This document shows, in pieces, positions 42,061 to 53,280 of a DNA stretch of 64,000 bases (its first letter is position 1; every line of letters starts with the position of its first letter). The stretch comes from Enterobacter hormaechei subsp. xiangfangensis (GTDB lineage Bacteria; Pseudomonadota; Gammaproteobacteria; Enterobacterales; Enterobacteriaceae). The stretch is taken from the NCBI RefSeq assembly GCF_001729785.1, contig NZ_CP017183.1:992001-1056000 (forward strand), given 5' to 3'. The notes under the pieces were generated by a model, which saw only the letters and a list, made by a program, of their open reading frames with translations, searched no databases and was not told the DNA's origin. A program made the translations under genes and the position numbers.

Positions 42061-42944
42061 TAGAAGTTGTAACCCACGACCAGGTAACCGCCCCAACCGG
42101 TAGAACGAACGCTGAAGTCGCCGTTGCCGAAGTTCAGGCTGGCGTCGTCGTTCCACTGACCACCGTTGTGCCAGTAACGCGCAACAACAGAGTAGTGCCA
42201 GTGATCGTAGTTCAGCGCCAGGATGTGGCTGGACGCGATGGAGTCGTTAGTGCGCGCTTTTCTGCCGTTCAGGTCGCGGAAATCGTTATCGCCCAGGTCT
42301 GAACCCCAGTCAAAGTTGGTGAAGCCGATATAGCTCAGGTTGCCGCCCCACAGTTGGGTAATTGGCACAAAGTATTTCACTTTGAAACGGTAGCCATCCC
42401 ACTCGTTCTCGTTCGCAGCGCCGTAGTTCTGCCACTGGTATTTTGCGTAGACGTTCATGGACAGGCTCATCGGCAGGCCAGTCTCAATGTCTGTACCCAG
42501 ACCCATATACCAGGTGCTCTGGCGACCGGACTTGTTGCGGCCCATGTCGTAGATGTAGTTGTTTGCGAAATACCACTCTTTGAACGGACCAAACGCCAGG
42601 CTGGTACCAGTCAGTTTATCAATGGAGAAGCGTGGTTCGATCTCCATGAACAGTGGGGAACCGTGGTTCCAGATACCTTTCGCGTCGGTGTTACCGCCGA
42701 AGAATACCGGTGCGTCCATGTAGCCATAGAAATCAAACCAGTCTTTTTTAGCGAATGCTTCGTACTCGAGGTAAGTATCGTTACGGATCTGCGGTCCGAA
42801 ACGGGTATGGTAGCTGCCTACCACGTTAACGCTCTGGTGCCACCAGTCGGAGAGGTATTGTGGTTTGTCGTTTTCCGCTGCGTTAACAGTGAAAGAGGAG
42901 GACAGTGCCAGAACTGCACCGGCTGCGAGTAATGTTTTTTTCAT
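42060..42944 (-). CDS. tsx: Tsx, nucleoside-specific outer membrane channel
   Basis: A 12-strand outer-membrane beta-barrel for nucleosides and deoxynucleosides, also a receptor for phages and colicin K. 294 residues including a signal peptide (1-22, cleaved after VNA) and a C-terminal Phe (VVGYNF). An ATG two codons earlier is possible; the family begins [16 protein letters not shown] surface loop near residues 205-222 ([14 protein letters not shown]) differs from E. coli, as expected for a phage-exposed loop. Confidence 0.97.
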   Translation of the reverse strand: MKKTLLAAGAVLALSSSFTVNAAENDKPQYLSDWWHQSVNVVGSYHTRFGPQIRNDTYLEYEAFAKKDWFDFYGYMDAPVFFGGNTDAKGIWNHGSPLFMEIEPRFSIDKLTGTSLAFGPFKEWYFANNYIYDMGRNKSGRQSTWYMGLGTDIETGLPMSLSMNVYAKYQWQNYGAANENEWDGYRFKVKYFVPITQLWGGNLSYIGFTNFDWGSDLGDNDFRDLNGRKARTNDSIASSHILALNYDHWHYSVVARYWHNGGQWNDDASLNFGNGDFSVRSTGWGGYLVVGYNF

Positions 42945-43029
42945 AAGCATGCCACTGATTGAAATTCCCTTCCGGGAGTGAAAAATGCGCGAATTGCGTT
43001 TCTAAATATTTCGTGTTTCTGCGGAGCCT

Positions 43030-43104
43030 ATTATAGGAATCCTTGCTCACAAAAATATGTGTTGTTTCACATATCTCTCACATACGTAATCGATTGCGTT
43101 CACG
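43030..43104 (-). promoter_or_regulatory. tsx promoter region with CRP/CytR-type sites
   Basis: On the minus strand TATAAT (43030-43035) is a good -10. Upstream, TGTGAAACAACACATA (43056-43071) and CGTGAACGCAATCGAT (43089-43104) resemble CRP half-site pairs. E. coli tsx P2 depends on cAMP-CRP and CytR. Spacing and strength were judged by eye only. Confidence 0.5.
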
Positions 43105-43212
43105 TTTGCGTACTTTAGACGGGCGCGATTGTAGCGGCAATCATTTATGTTGCCAATCCATACGAAATGTAAATGTTAGCGGAGTGACATTTCACTCCGC
43201 TAAAAGGGCGGG

Positions 43213-43752
43213 TTATTGCGCGGCGGGTTGAATGTCGTGAATACGGATAAAGCCCAGCTGTTCTGGCGTCAGTCCGCTCAGCTGGAGCGGGATGTCAACA
43301 TCGCTTGGCGCCAGCGTGCTGGCGGGGGCGGTGAAGAGCTGATTCTTCACGTTCACTTCCTGATAGCTCTCCGTGGTGCCCTGAATCTGGCCCCACTCTA
43401 CGGTGCCGCTGAACGCGGGCAGCGGATCGTTGGACTCACCCTGAATGCGTAATGTTGCGCGAGTACCATCGGCATTCGCTGCAACATTCACCAGAGACAT
43501 CTTTAGCGTGCCAATCTGGCTGTTCAGACGCGCGGGCGTGTTTGCACCTGGCAATAAATAAACGCCATTGCTGGATTTGGCATTCAGCGCGTTCTGCTGG
43601 GTGATCTTCACGGTTTCTTTATTAAGTTTGTCCATCGCCACGTTAAGCGTATTCACGCTTTGTTTCATCTCGCGGACTTCGCTTTGCTGTGCGCAGGCGC
43701 TAAGCGTGAACAGGCTCCCCACCAGCACTATTTTCAGGTAACGTCTTGTCAT
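43213..43752 (-). CDS. yajI: YajI, lipoprotein (DUF3251)
   Basis: A 179-residue lipoprotein with lipobox LSAC at Cys20, followed by a short coiled coil (residues 25-50) and a beta-rich domain with GVYLLPGANTPARL. The function is unknown. The start at ATG 43752 gives a proper signal peptide; the frame is open 21 codons further upstream but without family support. Position between tsx and nrdR is as in E. coli. Confidence 0.9.
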   Translation of the reverse strand: MTRRYLKIVLVGSLFTLSACAQQSEVREMKQSVNTLNVAMDKLNKETVKITQQNALNAKSSNGVYLLPGANTPARLNSQIGTLKMSLVNVAANADGTRATLRIQGESNDPLPAFSGTVEWGQIQGTTESYQEVNVKNQLFTAPASTLAPSDVDIPLQLSGLTPEQLGFIRIHDIQPAAQ

Positions 43753-43892
43753 TGCGTTTAATTCCTTGAAATCACAGATTGCTGCAATGGTAGACAGGAT
43801 AGTGCCGTCAGGCATAGATCCTTTGTCTCAAAAAGCTCTTCCTTTGTTGTCGGGCCAGTTCAGGGTAAAATAGAAATCAGTTAACCAGATAA

Positions 43893-44354
<462 letters not shown>

Positions 44355-44358
44355 GACC

Positions 44359-45462
44359 ATGCACGACGAGATGTACATGGCGCGAGCCATGAAGCTGGCG
44401 CAGCGCGGTCGGTTTACCACTCACCCTAACCCCAATGTCGGGTGCGTCATTGTTAAAGATGGTGAGATCGTGGGGGAAGGTTTTCACTATCGCGCAGGCG
44501 AGCCGCATGCTGAAGTGCATGCCTTGCGCATGGCGGGGGAGAAAGCGCGTGGCGCGACGGCCTATGTGACGCTGGAGCCATGCAGCCACCATGGGCGTAC
44601 GCCGCCGTGCTGTGAAGCGCTGATTGCGGCGGGCGTCTCGCGCGTTGTCGCCGCCATGCAGGATCCTAACCCGCAGGTAGCGGGCCGCGGACTGTATCGT
44701 CTGCAACAGGAAGGAATCGACGTCAGCCACGGCCTGATGATGCAGGATGCGGAAGCCCTGAATAAAGGCTTCCTGAAGCGTATGCGCACCGGCTTCCCGT
44801 TTATCCAGCTTAAGCTTGGCGCGTCACTGGATGGCCGCACGGCGATGGCGAACGGCGAGAGCCAGTGGATCACCTCGCCACAGGCAAGGCGCGATGTGCA
44901 ACGTCTGCGCGCGCAAAGCCATGCTATTCTCACCAGCAGTGAAACGGTACTGGCTGACGATCCGGCCATGACCGTACGCTGGGAAGAGCTGAATGCAGAT
45001 ACGCAGGCGCTCTATCCGCAGGAGAACCTGCGTCAGCCGCTGCGCATTATTATTGATAGCCAGAACCGCGTGACGCCGGAGCACCGCATCGTGCAGCAGC
45101 CGGGGGAAACCTGGATTGCACGCACCAAAGAAGATACGCGCGAATGGCCGCAAGGCGTGCGCAGCATTACGGTGCCGGAACATAACGGGCATCTGGATCT
45201 GGTGGTGCTGATGATGTTGCTCGGCAAACAGCAGGTCAACAGTATCTGGGTTGAAGCCGGTCCGACGCTCGCCGGCGCACTGCTTCAGGCGGGGCTGGTG
45301 GATGAGCTTCTCGTCTACGTTGCGCCTAAACTGTTAGGTAACGACGCGCGCGGCCTGTTTGTGCTGCCCGGCCTTGAAAAACTGGCCGATGCGCCGCAAC
45401 TCTCATTCAGTGAGATTCGTCCGGTAGGCCCGGATGTCTGCCTCCATTTAACGACAGCGTAA
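44359..45462 (+). CDS. ribD: RibD, bifunctional pyrimidine deaminase/reductase
   Basis: Second and third steps of riboflavin synthesis. 367 residues: the N-terminal deaminase has HAEVHAL and PCSHHGRTPPCC zinc ligands (about residues 50-84); the C-terminal reductase starts near 147 with IQLKLGASLDGRTAM and has VEAGPTLAGALLQAGLVDEL. The start is ATG 44359 directly behind nrdR; the longer frame overlaps nrdR and is not used. Confidence 0.97.
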   Translation: MHDEMYMARAMKLAQRGRFTTHPNPNVGCVIVKDGEIVGEGFHYRAGEPHAEVHALRMAGEKARGATAYVTLEPCSHHGRTPPCCEALIAAGVSRVVAAMQDPNPQVAGRGLYRLQQEGIDVSHGLMMQDAEALNKGFLKRMRTGFPFIQLKLGASLDGRTAMANGESQWITSPQARRDVQRLRAQSHAILTSSETVLADDPAMTVRWEELNADTQALYPQENLRQPLRIIIDSQNRVTPEHRIVQQPGETWIARTKEDTREWPQGVRSITVPEHNGHLDLVVLMMLLGKQQVNSIWVEAGPTLAGALLQAGLVDELLVYVAPKLLGNDARGLFVLPGLEKLADAPQLSFSEIRPVGPDVCLHLTTA

Positions 45463-45549
45463 TTGCTCCTGAAATAGGGAAGCAGTACGCAAAGTATTAT
45501 GATAAAATCCGCCCCCCTGCGGGGCCAAATGAACCCGTAAAGGAAGAGT

Positions 45550-46020
45550 ATGAACATTATTGAAGCTGCTGTAGCTACCCCGGACGCTCGCGTCGCCATC
45601 ACCATTGCGCGTTTCAACAACTTCATCAATGATAGCCTGCTGGAAGGTGCGGTTGACGCCCTGAAACGTATCGGCCAGGTTAAAGATGACAACATTACCG
45701 TCGTTTGGGTACCAGGTGCTTACGAACTGCCACTGGCAGCGGGCGCGCTGGCGAAAACCGGTAAATACGACGCGGTGATTGCGCTGGGTACTGTTATTCG
45801 TGGCGGCACTGCGCACTTCGAATACGTTGCGGGCGGTGCAAGCAATGGTCTGGCGCACGTTGCGCAGGATGCTGAAATTCCTGTCGCGTTCGGCGTGCTG
45901 ACCACCGAAAGTATTGAACAAGCCATCGAACGTGCTGGCACCAAAGCCGGTAACAAAGGTGCAGAAGCTGCACTGACCGCGCTTGAAATGATCAATGTAT
46001 TGAAAGCCATCAAGGCCTGA
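45550..46020 (+). CDS. ribH: 6,7-dimethyl-8-ribityllumazine synthase
   Basis: Penultimate enzyme of riboflavin synthesis (named ribE in older E. coli annotation), forming a 60-mer capsid. 156 residues with [42 protein letters not shown] containing the catalytic His, and [16 protein letters not shown] precedes the ATG. 87 bases after ribD; nusB follows at 21 bases. Confidence 0.97.
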   Translation: MNIIEAAVATPDARVAITIARFNNFINDSLLEGAVDALKRIGQVKDDNITVVWVPGAYELPLAAGALAKTGKYDAVIALGTVIRGGTAHFEYVAGGASNGLAHVAQDAEIPVAFGVLTTESIEQAIERAGTKAGNKGAEAALTALEMINVLKAIKA

Positions 46021-46041
46021 TTTTTTTGTAAGGGGAATTCC

Positions 46042-46461
46042 GTGAAACCTGCTGCTCGTCGCCGCGCCCGTGAATGTGCCGTCCAGGCACTTTACTCCTG
46101 GCAGTTGTCCCAGAACGACATCGCTGATGTTGAATACCAGTTCCTGTCAGAACAGGACGTGAAAGACGTTGACGTTCTGTACTTCCGTGAACTGCTGTCG
46201 GGAGTGGCGACTAATAGCGCGTATCTCGATGGTCTGATGAAGCCATACCTGTCCCGTCTGCTCGAAGAGCTGGGCCAGGTCGAAAAAGCAGTGTTGCGTA
46301 TCGCGCTGTTTGAGCTGTCTAAACGTGATGATGTGCCGTACAAAGTGGCCATCAACGAAGCGATCGAACTGGCGAAAACCTTCGGCGCTGAAGACAGCCA
46401 CAAGTTTGTTAACGGCGTGCTGGATAAAGCCGCACCTGCGATCCGTCCCCACAAAAAGTGA
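46042..46461 (+). CDS. nusB: NusB, transcription antitermination factor
   Basis: 139-residue all-helical RNA-binding protein that with NusE (S10) binds boxA and supports rRNA antitermination. It begins [20 protein letters not shown] and has [29 protein letters not shown] start with AAGGGGAA before it. A large hairpin terminator lies behind it, yet thiL starts soon after, so part of the transcription probably reads through. Confidence 0.97.
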   Translation: MKPAARRRARECAVQALYSWQLSQNDIADVEYQFLSEQDVKDVDVLYFRELLSGVATNSAYLDGLMKPYLSRLLEELGQVEKAVLRIALFELSKRDDVPYKVAINEAIELAKTFGAEDSHKFVNGVLDKAAPAIRPHKK

Positions 46462-46467
46462 TCCGCA

Positions 46468-46516
46468 AACCGGAGTTCTGCATTGCCTGACGGGCAGTGT
46501 GGCTCCGGTTTTTTCT
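46468..46516 (+). terminator. Terminator/attenuator between nusB and thiL
   Basis: AACCGGAG/CTCCGGTT outer stem with an inner TTGCC/GGGCA stem and a run of six T. It ends 22 bases before thiL, within the nrdR-ribD-ribH-nusB-thiL string. Confidence 0.8.
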
Positions 46517-46538
46517 TTTATTTGCTGAGGCATAACGT

Positions 46539-47510
46539 ATGGCATGTGGCGAATTCTCCCTGATTGCCCGTTATTTCGACCGTGTCAGAACCTCTCGTCT
46601 TGATGTTGAAACCGGCATCGGCGATGACTGCGCACTTCTCAATATTCCCGAAAAACAGACGCTGGCAATCAGCACCGACACCTTAGTGTGTGGGCGACAT
46701 TTCCTGCCCGACATCGATCCTGCCGATCTGGCGTATAAAGCACTGGCGGTTAACGTCAGCGATCTGGCGGCAATGGGCGCCGACCCGGCCTGGCTGACGC
46801 TGGCTCTGACCTTGCCAGAGGTGGATGAAGCCTGGCTTGAAGCCTTCAGCGATGCCCTGTTTGAGCAGCTGAATTATTACGATATGCAGCTGATTGGCGG
46901 TGATACCACTGCCGGTCCGCTGTCGATGACCCTGGCAATCCACGGCTATGTGCCTGCCGGGCGCGCGCTGAAACGTTCGGGCGCAAAACCGGGCGACTGG
47001 ATCTACGTGACCGGTACGCCGGGGGATAGCGCGGCAGGGCTGGCAATCCTTCAGAACCGTTTAACGGTTGAAGATGCTGACGATGCGGCGTACCTGGTGA
47101 AGCGCCATCTCCGGCCCACGCCGCGTATTTTGCACGGCCAGGCGCTGCGCGAGCGGGCCAGTTCGGCTATCGATTTGTCTGACGGGCTGATCTCCGATCT
47201 CGGCCATATCCTGAAAGCCAGCGGCGTGGGCGCGCGGATCGATCTGGATCTGTTTCCTCTGTCAGAGCCGTTGCGTCGCCATGCCGAGCCTGAGCAGGCG
47301 CTGCGCTGGGCGTTATCCGGTGGAGAAGATTATGAGCTGTGCTTCACAGTGCCTGAGCTCAATCGCGGAACACTGGATGTGGCGTTAGCGCATCTGGGGG
47401 CGAAATTTACCTGCATCGGGCAGGTGATGCCGGAAAGTGAAGGGCTGCTGTTTGTCCGCGACGGCGCCCCGGTTACGCTTGACTGGAAAGGGTACGATCA
47501 CTTCGCGTAA
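46539..47510 (+). CDS. thiL: ThiL, thiamine monophosphate kinase
   Basis: Phosphorylates thiamine phosphate to thiamine diphosphate. 323 residues; Mg/ATP-binding [19 protein letters not shown] and the C-terminal [10 protein letters not shown] block are intact. The start [16 protein letters not shown] is conserved. E. coli ThiL ends HFATP and overlaps the pgpA start; here it ends HFA, two residues short, and the overlapping pgpA start codon is missing (see findings). The kinase itself should be functional. Confidence 0.96.
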   Translation: MACGEFSLIARYFDRVRTSRLDVETGIGDDCALLNIPEKQTLAISTDTLVCGRHFLPDIDPADLAYKALAVNVSDLAAMGADPAWLTLALTLPEVDEAWLEAFSDALFEQLNYYDMQLIGGDTTAGPLSMTLAIHGYVPAGRALKRSGAKPGDWIYVTGTPGDSAAGLAILQNRLTVEDADDAAYLVKRHLRPTPRILHGQALRERASSAIDLSDGLISDLGHILKASGVGARIDLDLFPLSEPLRRHAEPEQALRWALSGGEDYELCFTVPELNRGTLDVALAHLGAKFTCIGQVMPESEGLLFVRDGAPVTLDWKGYDHFA

Positions 47511-47528
47511 TTTTGTGCGCTCTGTATT

Positions 47529-47558
47529 GCCGGGTGGCGCTGCGCTTACCCGGCCTAC
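47529..47558. repeat. REP element between thiL and yajO
   Basis: GCCGGGTGGCGC ... CCCGGCCTAC, the same REP unit as at 15980-16010. It occupies the 69-bp gap where pgpA is expected. Confidence 0.85.
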
Positions 47559-47579
47559 GGATTTTGTTCCCTGAATTGT

Positions 47580-48554
47580 TTATTTAAACCCTACCACCGG
47601 ATGTTGCTGATACGGCGTCTCCAGCTCGGCAATCTGCTCCGGCGTCAACGATAAGTCCACCGCACTCAACAACTCATCCAGCTGTTCTTCCCGCGATGTG
47701 CCCACAATCGGCGCGGCGACACCGCGCTTGCTCAGCAGCCACGCCAGTGCCACCTGCGCGCGCGTTGCACCGATATCGTCGGCGATCCCGGCTAAGCGTT
47801 CGGCAATTAACGCATCGCTGGCTTCTGTATCGTCATACAGGTTTTTACCCACTTCGTCCGATACCAGCCGGGCGGTGGTTTCGCCCCACGGACGGGTTAA
47901 CCTTCCGCGCGCCAGCGGGCTCCACGGGATCACCGCCACGCCTTCCTGGTAGCAGAGCGGCAGCATCTCGCGCTCTTCTTCCCGGTAAATCAGGTTGTAG
48001 TGATCCTGCATGGTGACAAAGCGCGCCCAGCCGTGCTGTGCCTGGAGATCGAGCGCCTGGGCAAACTGTGAGGCATGCATGGACGATGCGCCGATGTAGC
48101 GCGCTTTACCGGCTTTCACGACGTCGTTCAACGCTTCAAGCGTCTCTTCGATCGGGGTGTTGTAATCCCAGCGGTGGATTTGCAGCAGGTCGACGTAATC
48201 CATGTTCAGGCGTCTGAGGCTGTCATCAATGGAACGCAGGATCTGCGCGCGAGAAAGGCCTTCCGCCAGGTCGCCTGACGGGTAGTACACCTTAGTGGCA
48301 ACCACAACGTCATCACGACGGGCAAAATCTCGCAGGGCGCGGCCAACAATCTCTTCGCTGCTGCCGTCGGAGTAGCTGTTGGCGGTATCGAAGAAGTTGA
48401 TGCCGCCGTCAATGGCGTGCTTGATGATGGGGCGGCTGCTCTCTTCCGGCAGCGTCCAGGCATGATTTCCCCGGTCAGGCTCGCCAAACGTCATGCATCC
48501 CAGGCAAAGCCGGGACACCTTAAGGTCCGTTTTTCCTAATGTCGTGTATTGCAT
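47580..48554 (-). CDS. yajO: YajO, aldo/keto reductase
   Basis: 324-residue TIM-barrel NADPH-dependent reductase. The tetrad is visible: Asp and Tyr in FFDTANSYSDG, Lys in VVATKVYY, His in DLLQIHRWD. In E. coli YajO is linked to xylose reductase activity and to making 1-deoxyxylulose 5-phosphate from ribulose 5-phosphate, consistent with its place directly downstream of dxs. It is 62 bases behind dxs on the same strand. Confidence 0.95.
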   Translation of the reverse strand: MQYTTLGKTDLKVSRLCLGCMTFGEPDRGNHAWTLPEESSRPIIKHAIDGGINFFDTANSYSDGSSEEIVGRALRDFARRDDVVVATKVYYPSGDLAEGLSRAQILRSIDDSLRRLNMDYVDLLQIHRWDYNTPIEETLEALNDVVKAGKARYIGASSMHASQFAQALDLQAQHGWARFVTMQDHYNLIYREEEREMLPLCYQEGVAVIPWSPLARGRLTRPWGETTARLVSDEVGKNLYDDTEASDALIAERLAGIADDIGATRAQVALAWLLSKRGVAAPIVGTSREEQLDELLSAVDLSLTPEQIAELETPYQQHPVVGFK

Positions 48555-48616
48555 GGTTCCGCTCCTGCTGTTTAAACAATACGTTTAAGCATAGCAGGAG
48601 CAGAAAAGGGGAGGGA

Positions 48617-50479
48617 TCAGGCCAGCCAGGTGCGGATTTTGGCTTCGATACCGGCGGCATCCAGACCAATGTCGGCGCGCGCCTCATCCTGGGTGCCTTG
48701 CGGGATGAAGTGGTCCGGCAGGCCGAGATTAAGCACCGGAACGGCTTTACGGTTCGCCATCAGCACTTCGTTCACGCCGCTACCCGCGCCACCCATGATG
48801 GCGTTCTCTTCCAGCGTGACCAGCACGTCATGGCTTTCCGCCATGCTCAGAATCAGAGATTCATCGAGCGGCTTCACGAAGCGCATATCGACCAGCGTCG
48901 CATTCAGGTTTTCAGCGACTTTTGCCGCTTCCGGCATCAGCGTACCAAAGTTCAGGATCGCCACTTTTTCACCGCGACGTTTCACCAGACCTTTACCGAT
49001 GTCCAGTTTTTCCAGCGGCTGTAATTCAACGCCAAGGGCATTACCGCGTGGATAGCGTACCGCGCAGGGACCGTCCTGATAGTGGTAACCGGTATACAGC
49101 ATCTGACGACACTCGTTTTCGTCGCTTGGCGTCATGATCACCATGTCCGGGATACAGCGCAGGAAGGAGAGATCAAACGCGCCCTGGTGCGTCTGGCCGT
49201 CAGCCCCCACAATGCCCGCGCGATCGATAGCAAACAGCACCGGCAGCTTCTGAATGGCAACGTCATGGATAACCTGATCGTAGGCGCGTTGCAGGAAGGT
49301 AGAGTAGATCGCTACCACCGGCTTGTAGCCGCCAATCGCCAGGCCCGCAGCAAAGGTTACCGCGTGTTGCTCGGCAATGGCGACGTCGAAATACTGGTCC
49401 GGGTATTTTTTGGAAAACTCCACCATGCCGGAGCCTTCACGCATGGCAGGCGTCACCGCCATCAGCATGTTGTCTTTCGCCGCCGTTTCGCACAGCCAGT
49501 CGCCAAATATTTTTGAGTAGCTTGGCATCCCGCCGCTGCTTTTCGGCAGGCAGCCGCTGGTATGGTCGAACTTAGGCACCGCGTGGAAGGTGATCGGATC
49601 TTTCTCCGCCGGTTCGTAACCACGCCCTTTTTTGGTCATGATATGCAGGAACTGAGGGCCTTTCAGGTCGCGCATGTTTTTAAGCGTCGTCACCAGGCCC
49701 AGCACATCGTGGCCGTCCACCGGGCCGATATAATTAAAGCCCAGCTCTTCGAACAGCGTACCCGGTACGACCATGCCTTTGATGTGTTCTTCGGTACGCT
49801 TAAGCAGCTCTTTGATCGGCGGTACGCCGGAGAAGACTTTTTTACCGCCTTCACGCAGTGAGGAGTAAAGCTTGCCGGACAGCAGCTGCGCCAGATGGTT
49901 ATTCAGCGCGCCGACGTTCTCGGAGATCGACATTTCGTTATCGTTGAGGATCACCAGCATGTCCGGTTTGATATCGCCCGCGTGGTTCATGGCCTCAAAG
50001 GCCATCCCGGCGGTGATCGCCCCGTCGCCAATCACGCAGACAGTGCGACGTTGTTTATTCTCTTTTTCGGCGGCAACGGCAATACCAATGCCCGCAGAAA
50101 TGGAGGTGGAAGAGTGGCCGACGCTTAACACGTCATATTCACTCTCGCCGCGCCACGGGAACGGGTGCAGGCCCCCTTTCTGGCGAATGGTGCCAATTTT
50201 ATCGCGACGTCCGGTCAGAATTTTGTGCGGATAGGCCTGGTGGCCGACATCCCAGATCAGCTGATCGAACGGCGTGTTATAGACGTAATGCAACGCCACG
50301 GTCAGCTCAACCGTGCCAAGTCCGGAGGCGAAGTGGCCGCTGGAGCGGCTAACGCTGTCGAGCAGGTAGCGACGCAGCTCGTCACACAGCTTCGGCAGAC
50401 TCTCTTTCGGCAACAGACGTAACTCCTGAGTGGAGTCAACTAACGCCAGTGTCGGGTATTTGGCAATATCAAAACTCAT
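48617..50479 (-). CDS. dxs: 1-deoxy-D-xylulose-5-phosphate synthase
   Basis: Thiamine diphosphate enzyme condensing pyruvate and glyceraldehyde 3-phosphate; first step of the MEP isoprenoid route and source of the thiamine and pyridoxal precursor. 620 residues. The ThDP motif [14 protein letters not shown] ... LNDNEMS, the catalytic [14 protein letters not shown] and the C-terminal transketolase domain are present. An in-frame ATG one codon earlier is set aside because the family starts MSFDIAKYP. 24 bases behind ispA. Confidence 0.98.
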   Translation of the reverse strand: MSFDIAKYPTLALVDSTQELRLLPKESLPKLCDELRRYLLDSVSRSSGHFASGLGTVELTVALHYVYNTPFDQLIWDVGHQAYPHKILTGRRDKIGTIRQKGGLHPFPWRGESEYDVLSVGHSSTSISAGIGIAVAAEKENKQRRTVCVIGDGAITAGMAFEAMNHAGDIKPDMLVILNDNEMSISENVGALNNHLAQLLSGKLYSSLREGGKKVFSGVPPIKELLKRTEEHIKGMVVPGTLFEELGFNYIGPVDGHDVLGLVTTLKNMRDLKGPQFLHIMTKKGRGYEPAEKDPITFHAVPKFDHTSGCLPKSSGGMPSYSKIFGDWLCETAAKDNMLMAVTPAMREGSGMVEFSKKYPDQYFDVAIAEQHAVTFAAGLAIGGYKPVVAIYSTFLQRAYDQVIHDVAIQKLPVLFAIDRAGIVGADGQTHQGAFDLSFLRCIPDMVIMTPSDENECRQMLYTGYHYQDGPCAVRYPRGNALGVELQPLEKLDIGKGLVKRRGEKVAILNFGTLMPEAAKVAENLNATLVDMRFVKPLDESLILSMAESHDVLVTLEENAIMGGAGSGVNEVLMANRKAVPVLNLGLPDHFIPQGTQDEARADIGLDAAGIEAKIRTWLA

Positions 50480-50503
50480 CAAAGGCTCATCGAGATTTAT
50501 AGT

Positions 50504-51403
50504 TTATTTATCACGCTGGATTATGTAGTCCGCTAGCGCTTCCAGTGCCGAGGTATCCAGCGATTGCGCGGCCAGCTCATTCAGCGACTGGCGGGCATCG
50601 TCTATTAGATCCCGGGCTTTACGTTGGGCATGCTCAAGGCCCAACAGGGCGGGATAGGTACTTTTGCCAAGCTGCTGATCCGCACCCTGACGTTTTCCCA
50701 ATGTTGCAGTATCGCCCACCACATCCAGAATGTCATCCTGAACCTGGAATGCCAGACCGATACTTTCTGCGTATCTGTCCAGAATCGGCAGGGCTTTACG
50801 CCCGCGTTCACCCGCGCTCAGCGCGCCCAGGCGAACGGCTGCACGAATCAGTGCGCCCGTTTTGTGACGGTGGATGCGCTCCAGCTGTTCCAGAGTAACC
50901 TGACGACCTTCAGCCTCTAAATCCAGCGCCTGGCCGCCGCACATCCCGGCGACGCCGCTGGCCATTGCCAGTTCGGACACCATTGCCAGACGATCGCGAT
51001 CGCTCACTTCAACCATCGGCGCATCGCTCAAAATGGAGAAGGCCAGAGTTTGCAGCGCATCACCCGCCAGAATGGCATTCGCTTCGCCAAATTTGATATG
51101 GCAGGTTGGCTGACCGCGACGCAGATCGTCATCGTCCATGGCTGGCAAATCATCGTGGATCAGCGAATAGGCGTGGATACACTCCACGGCGGCTGCCGGG
51201 GCGTCCAGCGTGTTATCGCTGATACCGAACATGTTGCCCGTGGCATATACCAGGAACGGACGCAGGCGTTTACCCCCCAAGAGTGCGCCATAGTGCATGG
51301 CTTCAACCAGTGGAGTGTTCTGAAAAGGCTGCGGCTCAATGAATCGGCGCAGCGCATCGTTGGCGCGGATGACGCGCGCCTGAAGCGCGTTGGAGAAATC
51401 CAT
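50504..51403 (-). CDS. ispA: Farnesyl diphosphate synthase IspA
   Basis: Makes geranyl and then farnesyl diphosphate from DMAPP and IPP. 299 residues; first aspartate-rich motif HDDLPAMDDDDLRRG, second QVQDDILDVVGD, and KTGALI between them. The start follows the xseB stop immediately (TAAATG). FPP feeds undecaprenyl phosphate, ubiquinone and the CyoE product heme O, made elsewhere in this window. Confidence 0.98.
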   Translation of the reverse strand: MDFSNALQARVIRANDALRRFIEPQPFQNTPLVEAMHYGALLGGKRLRPFLVYATGNMFGISDNTLDAPAAAVECIHAYSLIHDDLPAMDDDDLRRGQPTCHIKFGEANAILAGDALQTLAFSILSDAPMVEVSDRDRLAMVSELAMASGVAGMCGGQALDLEAEGRQVTLEQLERIHRHKTGALIRAAVRLGALSAGERGRKALPILDRYAESIGLAFQVQDDILDVVGDTATLGKRQGADQQLGKSTYPALLGLEHAQRKARDLIDDARQSLNELAAQSLDTSALEALADYIIQRDK

Positions 51404-51646
51404 TTACTCGGCGTCCGGTGTGAATGGCGTGGTTTTAGCGTCTTCGCTGTCGGAAAGCAGGATCTGCACACGCTGCTCGGCCTGCTGAAGCTTTACCTGC
51501 CCCTGGCGCGCAAGCTGCACACCGCGTTCAAATTCGTTGAGGGCATCTTCCAGCGGTAAATCGCCGCTCTCGAGGCGGGTAACAATCTGCTCAAGCTCAC
51601 TCAGCGCAGTTTCAAAACTGGCCGGTGCGTCGTTCTTCTTCGGCAT
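51404..51646 (-). CDS. xseB: Exonuclease VII small subunit
   Basis: 80-residue helical protein that wraps the XseA large subunit. [37 protein letters not shown] is the family core, quoted here only by its two ends [10 protein letters not shown] and [10 protein letters not shown] (residues 11-48). First gene of the xseB-ispA-dxs-yajO operon; divergent from thiI over 178 bp. Confidence 0.96.
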   Translation of the reverse strand: MPKKNDAPASFETALSELEQIVTRLESGDLPLEDALNEFERGVQLARQGQVKLQQAEQRVQILLSDSEDAKTTPFTPDAE

Positions 51647-51824
51647 AGTGAATTAACTCTTATATTCTTCGCCCCAACATGGTAACGGACTCGGGGCAAT
51701 TATCAAATAACGCGAGTGGCGCGATGGTGGTATACTTGCGCGCCTGGATGCAGCCACGGGTGTGGGCTGCTGTATCATTTTCCACTACAAGCCTTTATAA
51801 GCTTGCCTAAGAAACATTGCCGCC

Positions 51825-53273
51825 ATGAAGTTTATCATTAAATTGTTCCCTGAAATCACCATCAAAAGCCAATCTGTGCGTTTGCGCTTTATTAAAATTC
51901 TCACCGGGAACATTCGTAACGTATTAAAACACTACGACGAAACGCTCGCTGTGGTGCGTCACTGGGACCACGTTGAAGTCCGCGCGAAAGACGAAAGCAA
52001 ACGTCTTGATATTCGCGACGCGCTGACCCGTATTCCTGGTATTCATCATATTCTGGAAGTGGAAGACGTTCCGTTCAGCGATATGCACGATATCTTCGAA
52101 AAGGCGCTGGTACAGTACCGCGACCAGATCGAAGGCAAAACCTTCTGCGTGCGCGTGAAGCGTCGTGGTAAACACGAGTTCAGCTCGATTGAAGTCGAGC
52201 GCTACGTTGGCGGCGGTCTGAACCAGCACGTTGAGACGGCGCGCGTGCGCCTGACTAACCCGGACGTTACCGTTAATCTTGAGATCGAGAACGATCGTCT
52301 GCTGCTGGTTAAGGGTCGTTATGAAGGTATTGGTGGTTTCCCGATCGGCACGCAGGAAGATGTGCTGTCGCTGATCTCGGGCGGCTTCGACTCCGGCGTC
52401 TCCAGCTACATGCTGATGCGTCGCGGCTGCCGCGTGCACTACTGCTTCTTTAACCTGGGCGGCGCGGCGCATGAAATCGGCGTACGTCAGGTGGCGCATT
52501 ACCTGTGGAACCGCTTCGGCAGCTCTCACCGCGTGCGTTTCGTGGCGATCAACTTTGAGCCGGTGGTCGGCGAAATCCTCGAAAAAGTGGACGACGGCCA
52601 GATGGGCGTGGTCCTGAAACGTATGATGGTGCGCGCGGCGTCCAAAGTGGCTGAGCGCTACGGCGTGCAGGCGCTGGTCACCGGTGAAGCGCTGGGGCAG
52701 GTCTCCAGCCAGACGCTGACCAACCTGCGTCTTATCGACAACGTGTCTGATACGCTGATCCTGCGCCCGCTGATCTCTCACGATAAAGAGCACATCATCG
52801 ATCTGGCGCGTAAAATCGGTACTGAAGATTTTGCCCGTACCATGCCGGAATATTGCGGTGTGATCTCAAAAAGTCCAACCATTAAAGCGGTGAAGGCGAA
52901 GATCGAAGCGGAAGAAGAGAACTTCGATTTCAGCATCCTGGAAAAAGTGGTGGCGGAAGCGTCCAACATCGATATCCGTGAGATCGCCCAGCAGACCGAG
53001 CAGGAAGTGGTTGAGGTGGAGACGGTCAGCGGCTTTGGTGCTAACGATACGATTCTGGATATCCGTTCTGTTGATGAGCAGGATGACAAGCCGTTGCAGG
53101 TGGAAGGCGTGGAGGTGGTTTCGCTGCCGTTCTACAAGCTGAGCACCCAGTTTGGCGATCTCGACCAGAGCAAAACGTATCTGCTGTGGTGTGAGCGTGG
53201 GGTCATGAGCCGTTTGCAGGCGCTGTATCTGCGCGAGCAGGGCTTCGCGAATGTGAAGGTGTATCGCCCGTAG
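51825..53273 (+). CDS. thiI: ThiI, tRNA 4-thiouridine synthetase / thiazole sulfur carrier
   Basis: 482 residues in four parts: N-terminal ferredoxin-like and THUMP domains (1-165), PP-loop ATPase with [12 protein letters not shown] near 185, and a C-terminal rhodanese domain (about 400-482) with the active Cys in LLWCERGV. It thiolates U8 of tRNA and delivers sulfur for the thiamine thiazole. Works with Dxs and ThiL of this window in thiamine synthesis. Convergent with yajL across composite repeat copy D. Confidence 0.98.
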   Translation: MKFIIKLFPEITIKSQSVRLRFIKILTGNIRNVLKHYDETLAVVRHWDHVEVRAKDESKRLDIRDALTRIPGIHHILEVEDVPFSDMHDIFEKALVQYRDQIEGKTFCVRVKRRGKHEFSSIEVERYVGGGLNQHVETARVRLTNPDVTVNLEIENDRLLLVKGRYEGIGGFPIGTQEDVLSLISGGFDSGVSSYMLMRRGCRVHYCFFNLGGAAHEIGVRQVAHYLWNRFGSSHRVRFVAINFEPVVGEILEKVDDGQMGVVLKRMMVRAASKVAERYGVQALVTGEALGQVSSQTLTNLRLIDNVSDTLILRPLISHDKEHIIDLARKIGTEDFARTMPEYCGVISKSPTIKAVKAKIEAEEENFDFSILEKVVAEASNIDIREIAQQTEQEVVEVETVSGFGANDTILDIRSVDEQDDKPLQVEGVEVVSLPFYKLSTQFGDLDQSKTYLLWCERGVMSRLQALYLREQGFANVKVYRP

Positions 53274-53280
53274 TTTATTG

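Noticed and set aside
43056..43071. Textbook CRP site TGTGA-N6-TCACA before tsx
   Set aside because: The arms do not show a perfect spacing-consistent match, so I kept only a general CRP/CytR-type region with medium confidence.
51924..52793. 289-residue open frame antisense to thiI
   Set aside because: It lies wholly within thiI, which has a clear family match and domain order; the antisense product is His/Arg-rich with no recognisable domain.
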